A DNA stretch of 64,000 bases from an uncultured Prevotellaceae bacterium (GTDB lineage: Bacteria; Bacteroidota; Bacteroidia; Bacteroidales; Bacteroidaceae), in assembly GCA_946415365.1 (NCBI GenBank), contig CAMKSE010000004.1, forward strand, positions 62,001 through 126,000, read 5' to 3'. The notes beneath the pieces are model-generated. The model was not told the origin of the DNA. It ran no database searches and saw only the letters and a program-made list of their open reading frames with translations. Position numbers and translations under genes: made by a program. Below, in pieces: positions 44,761-50,948 of the stretch. Numbering within the stretch: position 1 is the stretch's first letter; each line of letters starts with the position of its first letter.

Positions 44761-45228
44761 ATGACAGATTTATTGCTAGATGTATCTTTTGGCATTTTTG
44801 CTTTTTTGCCACAAGGATGGCTGTTTATGATTCTGATTATGCTGTTGGAATCTTTCGTCATGTCTGAATTGTTGTGCAAAAGCAAGTTGAATGCTAGGAT
44901 TACGGCAGTTGTCTTTTTCAGCAACTTTGTCAGCGGGCTGTTTGGCATTATCACCACGATAATTCTTAATGGAGGATGGTGGCTAGTTGTCTGGTTCCCT
45001 TGGGTAAGCAGTCATGAGGTGGATTTGTCTGCCCCCAATGTCCTCCTTGTCCTCATCATTTTTTATCTGATTGCCTTTGTCCTTTCTGTTCTTATCGAGG
45101 AGTTAATCAACTACTCAATGCTAAGAAAGAAGTATCCCGCCCGCAAAATCTTATGGACAACCCTGTTTGCCAATGTAGCCAGCTACTTATTGGGCAGCAT
45201 CGCATTATATTCCCTTGGCTTCTCTTGA
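44761..45228 (+). CDS. Integral membrane protein, unknown function
   Basis: The 155-residue protein has four hydrophobic segments (about 9-30, 46-70, 88-112 and 130-152) and a charged loop with KSKLNAR before the second helix. I recognise no family or catalytic motif. It has its own promoter, and the gene block is enclosed by the 43-bp inverted repeat (44548-44590 and 45338-45380). Base composition is lower in GC than in the housekeeping parts. It may be a cargo gene of a small insertion. Confidence 0.65.
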   Translation: MTDLLLDVSFGIFAFLPQGWLFMILIMLLESFVMSELLCKSKLNARITAVVFFSNFVSGLFGIITTIILNGGWWLVVWFPWVSSHEVDLSAPNVLLVLIIFYLIAFVLSVLIEELINYSMLRKKYPARKILWTTLFANVASYLLGSIALYSLGFS

Positions 45229-45337
45229 ACTAAAATCACAGGTCTTTGATTCTTTTGAAGACCAATCACCTGTCCTCCCGATCCCTCCTAGATGGTAAAT
45301 AAAAGACAATAATCCTTAAAAAGGAATAAATACTTCG

Positions 45338-45400
45338 GATTTCATGCAGTATTTTGGTTCTTCCGCGGTTATATATATAGATAAGGGTGTAATTTTGCAT
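45338..45400 (+). promoter_or_regulatory. Promoter cassette of the 45412 lipoprotein (also right arm of the 43-bp inverted repeat)
   Basis: GATTTCATGCAGT, 18 nt, TTATATATATAG, then GATAAGGG and the -7 box TAATTTTG at 45390-45397. CGGTTAT, ATAGATAAGG and GTGTAATTTTGCAT recur in the same order before the 46360 gene. Confidence 0.65.
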
Positions 45401-45411
45401 TAAAAAGAAGG

Positions 45412-46245
45412 ATGATGAGAAAAAGCTTTTTCTATGCGATGGTTGCCCTGTTGATGCTGGCTGGCAGCATCAGCAGTTGCAGTAGTGATGACGATAGTGT
45501 TCCCTCTGCGGAGGAGCCCATCGCGGAGGAGCCCATCGTGGAGGGATCCGTCGTGGGCTATTGGCAGTTGGTGGGCGAATTTAATGGCAATCAGCAAAAG
45601 CCACTGACAGATGTGACTGTTGCGAAGTTCGGAGGGAACGGAGTATTGACCTATTACGAAAACGGACGGCCGACAAACCGAATGACGTATTGGCTGGAGC
45701 CTACAGAGGAGAGTTCCAATCTGTATGGTTTCCACTGCGGTAACTCACCTGAATTGGAAGGAGCATACGCAGGAGGTGCCAACTTGCTGATAGACGGCGA
45801 CATGCTGAGAATCTATTCCTTTGGGTGTTTCATTAACCAGACTTGCTTCTATCGCCGCATCGCAAGCCTGGACGATGTCGATCCCGAACTCTCGTCCATT
45901 CTGTATGAGGACAGTCCCACGACCCTTGAAGGCACTTGGTGTATGACACAAGTCAACAACTTGGGATATGTTTCATTGATTGTGCCTTCGATGACTTGGG
46001 TTCACTTCTACCTCGATAATACGATTCAGGTCGTCAATGAACAGGTGGTATTCCTTCCCTCAGACACATATTCCTACAAAGTAGTTGAGGAAAAAGAGTA
46101 TTCAGGTGAGACTTATACCAAGATAGATATTGAGGGACAAGGGACATTTACCTATTCCTTCATCGGAGGTATGCTGCTCTTGGATGACGGCAAAACCTCC
46201 GGCGGAAGGGTCTACTGTTTCAGGAAACTAAAAGAAAAAGAGTGA
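45412..46245 (+). CDS. Lipoprotein with lipocalin-like domains, unknown function
   Basis: The protein has 277 residues with lipobox cysteine C23 (SISSC). An acidic linker after it has a short repeat EEPIAEEPIVEG coded by a near-identical DNA repeat (about 45514-45546), so its length may vary between strains. Two beta-rich units follow (about 45-145, GYWQLVGEFNG...; about 165-275, LEGTWCMTQVNN...), both starting with the G-x-W typical of lipocalin-like domains. It is lipid-anchored at the envelope; the ligand is unknown. The promoter is shared in sequence with that of the next gene. Confidence 0.65.
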   Translation: MMRKSFFYAMVALLMLAGSISSCSSDDDSVPSAEEPIAEEPIVEGSVVGYWQLVGEFNGNQQKPLTDVTVAKFGGNGVLTYYENGRPTNRMTYWLEPTEESSNLYGFHCGNSPELEGAYAGGANLLIDGDMLRIYSFGCFINQTCFYRRIASLDDVDPELSSILYEDSPTTLEGTWCMTQVNNLGYVSLIVPSMTWVHFYLDNTIQVVNEQVVFLPSDTYSYKVVEEKEYSGETYTKIDIEGQGTFTYSFIGGMLLLDDGKTSGGRVYCFRKLKEKE

Positions 46246-46311
46246 AATAGTTATTCCACAGTGAATGATATTCTCAGCTCGATGTCATCATTACCTCTGG
46301 TACCACTGCCA

Positions 46312-46342
46312 CGGTTATTAATAGATAAGGTGTAATTTTGCA
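46312..46342 (+). promoter_or_regulatory. Second copy of the shared promoter cassette, before the TPR gene
   Basis: CGGTTATTAATAGATAAGG followed by the -7 box TAATTTTG (46333-46340) and CAT. Compared with 45366-45400 it keeps the same blocks with small length changes. ATG 46360 is 19 nt downstream. Confidence 0.65.
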
Positions 46343-46359
46343 TATAAATAAAAACGTAT

Positions 46360-47544
46360 ATGAAGAGGAACATATTATTGTGGCTATGCGTTGTGCTGAT
46401 ATCAATGTTGAGTTTTACTCCGATAATGGCTCAGAATGATGAGATAACACAACAGCAGGCAGAAAAATTGAACTCTCTTACCTTCAAATTGGCAAAACAG
46501 GGAAGGTATGAAGATGCCATCAAGTCTAAAGAACGCGAACTCGCCATCCTTAAAACGCTATATGGCGAGAAAGATAGCTCGTATATCAAGGAACTGGGCT
46601 ACAATGCAAAGCTATATTATAGAAACAGCCAGCCTGAAGAAGCTGAGAATACGATAGTGAAAGTTCTTAAGTTATACGCAGAAAGCATCAGCGACAGGGA
46701 TACATTATACGCCACCTACCTAGACAATCTATCACTCTATCAGATGTCATTAAAAAAATATGATGAGGCTTTTACCAATAGCAAGAAAGCATTGGATATT
46801 TATGATAGTCTGAAGATAGACAATTATGATTTGGCCGTTGTCCTGATGCACTTGGCAGAAACTAGTCATTATAAAGGCCTAAAGCAAGATGCCTTGAAGT
46901 ATGAGATACGTTCATTGATTATAATTAAAAAGACGCTTGGCGAACATTCTGATGAATACATAAACGAACTGCCCTATCTGAAAAAGTACTATCTGGAACT
47001 TGACGATCAAAAGAACGCCCAGAGAATAGATGAAACCATTGGCAGACTCAAAGAGGAAAAGAAGAATGGATATGAGGACCTGCCAGAGCCGATAGAGTTC
47101 AAGAGTGCAGAGGATTGTGCTGCACATAATAATGATGCATTAAAGTGTATCGCATACTATCTTACACATACCCTCAATGCTCCAAACATGAATCAGGCAG
47201 CACAATATATATTAAACTGGAGTATGGCCAGTGGTGATGTCAACATCCTTTTTGGAGAAGAATTGAGCTTACTGGCAACCTCTCAAGAGAATTTACCTTA
47301 CTTTATCGGATTCTCTGGAGCCTATAGTTATTATAGCCTATTAGAAAAGAAGAAGATACTCGATGAGGATCTGTTCATAAAAGCAATCGATGCCTTGTTG
47401 GCTTTTTATGAGCCTAACAGCAAGTTGTCTGGTAAAGTTGATCTGCTGGAAAAGTATCTGCAACTGAAAGAGAAAGGGAAGTTGGAAAAACACCTGCGTA
47501 AAACATACCAAAAGGACATGGAGTCATATAACAAATCGAAGTGA
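46360..47544 (+). CDS. Secreted TPR-repeat protein, unknown function
   Basis: The 394-residue protein has a signal peptide ending MAQ near residue 25. At least four TPR-like helical pairs (about 35-235) include QGRYEDAIKSKERELAILKT, SQPEEAENTIVKVLKLYAE, LKKYDEAFTNSKKALDIYD and GLKQDALKYEIRSLIIIKKT. The C-terminal 160 residues are helical and unassigned. It probably acts as a periplasmic protein-protein scaffold. Its stop overlaps the start of the next gene (TGATG), so the two are translated together. Confidence 0.7.
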   Translation: MKRNILLWLCVVLISMLSFTPIMAQNDEITQQQAEKLNSLTFKLAKQGRYEDAIKSKERELAILKTLYGEKDSSYIKELGYNAKLYYRNSQPEEAENTIVKVLKLYAESISDRDTLYATYLDNLSLYQMSLKKYDEAFTNSKKALDIYDSLKIDNYDLAVVLMHLAETSHYKGLKQDALKYEIRSLIIIKKTLGEHSDEYINELPYLKKYYLELDDQKNAQRIDETIGRLKEEKKNGYEDLPEPIEFKSAEDCAAHNNDALKCIAYYLTHTLNAPNMNQAAQYILNWSMASGDVNILFGEELSLLATSQENLPYFIGFSGAYSYYSLLEKKKILDEDLFIKAIDALLAFYEPNSKLSGKVDLLEKYLQLKEKGKLEKHLRKTYQKDMESYNKSK

Positions 47545-48095
47545 TGCGAGAAGTCACTGCAGTAATGGTTCAGATGATTTTTGTTAAGAACATATGTAAG
47601 TCATTTGTATTAATATTTTTAGTATTAATACAAGTTCACATTACTCTATTTACAGTCAATAATATCATTAATCCAATAACGATAATGTATCTTTTCTATT
47701 ATAGTCCTCCAATGAGTAACTGGGAGATTGGATGGTTCCCTTATCTGTTCATCTTTACATTTCAAAGTGTTGTTTCCTACTATATATTACGTTATTTATT
47801 TGTTAGTTTCAACTTTCGTTCATATTTAGTGAGTTTTTTAATATGTGTTTTATTTATTTTTCTTTTCTACATAAATGAATCCAAATTTGATAAAATAGAA
47901 GATTATATTGATACAAAGGTAATTGCTGAAGCATATTTTAAATACTATCAATATATGTCTGCTTTTAGATTAATTATTGGATATGCTATATTACAGATGG
48001 TATTGATGATAACCTATTTGTTTGTAAATCAAGTAAGAGAAGGCGCAAAAGGGTCAGGAACCGTTGCGCCCTCTTCAAATGGAAATTTCTGTTGA
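47544..48095 (+). CDS. Integral membrane protein in AT-rich DNA, unknown function
   Basis: From ATG 47544 it has 183 residues (a GTG at 47541 is also in frame). Four hydrophobic segments are visible (about 15-48, 65-85, 92-110 and 137-162). No family is recognised. The DNA is markedly AT-rich (many TTA, ATA and ATT codons), unlike the flanking genes, which suggests separate origin. It overlaps the TPR gene stop (TGATG), and the right arm of the 34-bp inverted repeat begins 61 nt after its stop. Confidence 0.6.
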   Translation: MREVTAVMVQMIFVKNICKSFVLIFLVLIQVHITLFTVNNIINPITIMYLFYYSPPMSNWEIGWFPYLFIFTFQSVVSYYILRYLFVSFNFRSYLVSFLICVLFIFLFYINESKFDKIEDYIDTKVIAEAYFKYYQYMSAFRLIIGYAILQMVLMITYLFVNQVREGAKGSGTVAPSSNGNFC

Positions 48096-48155
48096 ATCGT
48101 ACAACTTCTTGATTTCAGCATCTGAAGTACCTTAATAAACATTTTTTCAGCTCGG

Positions 48156-48189
48156 GGTTAGGAAAACGGGCTGCTTATTCGTTATATAG
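48156..48189. repeat. Right arm of the 34-bp inverted repeat bounding 44.6-48.2 kb
   Basis: GGTTAGGAAAACG, 5 nt, CTTATTCGTTATATAG. Reverse complement of 44637-44670 apart from the 5-nt centre. It also forms the upstream region of the sigma-factor operon. Confidence 0.8.
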
Positions 48190-48257
48190 ACAGAATGAGG
48201 CCTGGAAACGGGTTAAACTTTATCAAGAAAGAAATGTCTAATTTAAAAAGTACGATT

Positions 48258-49859
48258 ATGAATAAACTATTTTTGATGATGAGTGTGCTGCTGTCGGCAG
48301 GATTGTTCTGCGCATGCAGCAATGATGGCGATGAAGACCTCAATGAAGGCTCAGTAGAACCTTATGAGGGTCTCAAAGAAGGTCCATCCACTGCTCTTGG
48401 TGACATGAATATACTGCATGTCCAAACGGATAAGGGCCAAACTGAAACTTGCTGGCTCTATCGTCCCTATTGTGGTACAAATGGCTCGATAGAAGTAAGC
48501 AAAGCTGATGGTACAAGCTCTCTTGATTATCCTATGATATTCACGGCTGTTATTAAAAACTCATCATTCTTTAACGTTCTGCAAATTGACATTAGGAGCG
48601 ACAAACCAATAAAAATCGAGGATTTGAATGTGGGTGATACTTTCAGTGGTGATCCACTATGGTTCCCTGTCATCAATGTAAAAGCCTGGCAGAGGAATTC
48701 TGTTGAAGGAATTATTCCATGTGAGAGTTTAAGTAGTGCAAAGGGCGGACAAATACAAGTGGTTGACAAAAAGACTGTTAATGAAGTATCATTCATTACT
48801 CTGAGTCTTCAGGATCTCAAGTTCTACGAATACGACTCCGACTGGAATCGCATCTATTATACACTCAACGCTACAATAGAATTTGAAATCTGCGAAGGAG
48901 GTGTATACCCCAAAGCAGAATCAACACCTCAAGAACCTAATATGGAAAAGTTGACAACTCCCTCTGATGAACTCGTGTTCTTCATGATGGATGCACTATA
49001 CAAGAATGAGACCCACGAGAGACAGACGTTCTTCGGCGAAGGACCAGAAATCGTCGAAGGATCAGGAAAGCAGGAATGTCTCCTTATCAACAGCTATCAA
49101 GAGCTCCAAGAGGCATACAAGGGCGACAGGAATATATTCGTAGATATTCCCTTCGATTACTGCACACTGGTGATAGGACGTACATACGGACAGCACGGTG
49201 GTATCTCGATTGGCGATTTCGACCTGGTAGACAAAGGCGATTCCTATCAACTTAATCTGACACTGAACAACAATATCAATCCCCACTTGGTTTATACTAA
49301 TGCTTTTATCGACCTCTATTTCTGGAAGCTCATTCCTAAGGTAGAGAACAAGCCCGTCGTCTTCAACCGCATCACCCAGGAAGTCAACCTCGACCCCTTA
49401 GGCGATTCCGCATACCCCAAAATGCGCAACCGCTGGCTCCTGCAAAGCTATGTAGATGCTGACGGCACGCTACATCAGGTGAGCAAGGAATGGGGCGACG
49501 AGAACTATACTATCGAATTTAAGGAAAACGGCAGGGTGGAAGGTCGCATCGACGCGAACACCTTTAGCGGAAACTATAGTCTGCCATACTGGTATGTGCT
49601 CGATGGCAAATATGATAACTGGAATGGCGATTACATCTATGGTATTATCAACCTGTGGGATGTGTATACGACTATGGTCTACCATGACGATCCATTATCA
49701 GAGGCGTTATCAGAGGCATTTAAGCACGTCTTCAACGCCATCGAATTCAAGATCTGGACATCTGGCGACAAGGTGTACAGCCTGACTATAAGGACCCCAG
49801 ACCATGAGAGTTTCGGATTCTTCTACGAGAACATCAAACAGAACTATGGCTTTAAATGA
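48258..49859 (+). CDS. Lipoprotein translationally coupled to an ECF sigma factor, unknown function
   Basis: ATG 48258 gives 533 residues with signal peptide MNKLFLMMSVLLSAGLFCAC (lipid-attached cysteine probably C20); the earlier in-frame ATG at 48195 would add 21 polar residues before it. The N-terminal part (about 45-225) is beta-rich. A C-terminal domain of about 140 residues (RWLLQSYVDADG ... VEGRIDANTFSGNYSL) weakly resembles META/lipocalin domains. The final ATGA (49856-49859) overlaps the sigma-factor start, so sigma synthesis depends on translation of this lipoprotein. It may be the signal-binding or effector part of the system. Confidence 0.68.
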   Translation: MNKLFLMMSVLLSAGLFCACSNDGDEDLNEGSVEPYEGLKEGPSTALGDMNILHVQTDKGQTETCWLYRPYCGTNGSIEVSKADGTSSLDYPMIFTAVIKNSSFFNVLQIDIRSDKPIKIEDLNVGDTFSGDPLWFPVINVKAWQRNSVEGIIPCESLSSAKGGQIQVVDKKTVNEVSFITLSLQDLKFYEYDSDWNRIYYTLNATIEFEICEGGVYPKAESTPQEPNMEKLTTPSDELVFFMMDALYKNETHERQTFFGEGPEIVEGSGKQECLLINSYQELQEAYKGDRNIFVDIPFDYCTLVIGRTYGQHGGISIGDFDLVDKGDSYQLNLTLNNNINPHLVYTNAFIDLYFWKLIPKVENKPVVFNRITQEVNLDPLGDSAYPKMRNRWLLQSYVDADGTLHQVSKEWGDENYTIEFKENGRVEGRIDANTFSGNYSLPYWYVLDGKYDNWNGDYIYGIINLWDVYTTMVYHDDPLSEALSEAFKHVFNAIEFKIWTSGDKVYSLTIRTPDHESFGFFYENIKQNYGFK

Positions 49860-50341
49860 CGGACATAGAACAGCTGTATAAAGACTGCTACCAACGTATG
49901 CTCACTGTGGCGCGGCAGATGTTGAAGAACGACGACGAGGCCAGCGACACAGTGAGCGACGTGTTTGCCAGACTGGCTGACGGCTCGCTGATGCTACCAG
50001 CAGAACGACCAGAAAGCTACCTGACGGTGACAGTCCGCCATCTGTGCTTAGACCGCATCCGCCTCATGACGATACATGAACGGATGGAGCGCAGACTCTC
50101 ACTCACAGACGACGATCCGACATCCGAAGAGAAAGAACGGGAACGAGTCGCGGAGATGATCGACTACGCAAAAAGAACCTTCCCCAAGCAGACCTGGCGC
50201 GTGTTCCAGCTGCGCTTCGACGAGGGACTGCTGTACAGGGAGATCGCAGAACGATTGGGCATCAGCGAGGTCAGCGTCTATAAGCACCTCGCCGAGGCAC
50301 TCAGACAATTAAAAGAGAAATTTAATCCGACAAGAAGATGA
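49856..50341 (+). CDS. ECF-type RNA polymerase sigma factor
   Basis: The 161-residue protein has a region 2 near residues 5-70 (QLYKDCYQRMLTVARQML, DEASDTVSDVFARL, RPESYLTVTVRHLCLDRIR) and region 4 near 100-155 (RVFQLRFDEGLLYREIAERL, then GISEVSVYKHLAEALRQLKE). The length and lack of regions 1 and 3 define an ECF factor. It should direct polymerase to its own set of promoters when released by the FecR-like protein encoded next, with which it shares a 4-nt overlap. Confidence 0.9.
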   Translation: MTDIEQLYKDCYQRMLTVARQMLKNDDEASDTVSDVFARLADGSLMLPAERPESYLTVTVRHLCLDRIRLMTIHERMERRLSLTDDDPTSEEKERERVAEMIDYAKRTFPKQTWRVFQLRFDEGLLYREIAERLGISEVSVYKHLAEALRQLKEKFNPTRR

Positions 50342-50946
50342 AAGATATCGAGAAACTGCTCAAGATGACAGAGCGTCCGCAGGACTATTCGGACGAGGAG
50401 TTGCAACAGCTGATGAGCGACCCTGAGATGAGGGAGTACTACGAGTTGATGGTCAGCGCAGAGGAAGGCTTCGCCCAGAGGAAGGAGAATCACGGGGACT
50501 GGTCGCGTGATTCAGCTGGTCAGAATCATGGACCTGTCCCCATAATTCTCCCCATGTTTCTCAGGATAGCAGCCGTATTCATCGGCGTGCTGTTGCTGTC
50601 AGGCATCGCCTATGCGGCCTATCGTGTGGTCGCAGGAGGGGATTCTGGTTCTCCAGCTCAGGAGGTTGTGATTCCTGATTCGCCACAACAGACTGTTACG
50701 GTTCAAAAGGAGCAGACTGCGACCAATACCATACGTACCTTTGAGAATGCTGAGCTGCAGGAGATCCTACAGGCATTGTCGGACTATTACCACGTCGGCG
50801 TGGAGTACCGTAACGAGGCGTCGCGCCACGTCCGTTTCTACACCAAGTGGGACACCACCGCCCCACTCCAGCAGATCATCGAACTGCTTAACGGATTTGA
50901 CAAGGTCAGCGTCCGTCTTTCCGACAACCAGATCATCGCAGAGTGA
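50338..50946 (+). CDS. FecR-like anti-sigma factor with DUF4974/STN-like C-terminal domain
   Basis: The 202-residue single-pass protein has a cytoplasmic N-terminal part (about 1-75) that would bind the sigma factor, a membrane segment (FLRIAAVFIGVLLLSGIAYA, about 78-97), a short Ser/Pro/Gln linker, and a periplasmic domain of about 70 residues (TFENAELQEILQALSDYYHV ... LLNGFDKVSV) like DUF4974 of Bacteroidota FecR proteins. The central FecR domain is missing, so it is about 100 residues shorter than usual. The coupling with the sigma gene (ATGA) supports a sigma/anti-sigma pair. Confidence 0.82.
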   Translation: MKDIEKLLKMTERPQDYSDEELQQLMSDPEMREYYELMVSAEEGFAQRKENHGDWSRDSAGQNHGPVPIILPMFLRIAAVFIGVLLLSGIAYAAYRVVAGGDSGSPAQEVVIPDSPQQTVTVQKEQTATNTIRTFENAELQEILQALSDYYHVGVEYRNEASRHVRFYTKWDTTAPLQQIIELLNGFDKVSVRLSDNQIIAE

Positions 50947-50948
50947 AC

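Noticed and set aside
44637..48189. Site-specific invertible segment
   Set aside because: The 5-nt centres of the two arms differ, which would block simple conservative recombination, and no recombinase gene is nearby. Kept only as an inverted-repeat finding.
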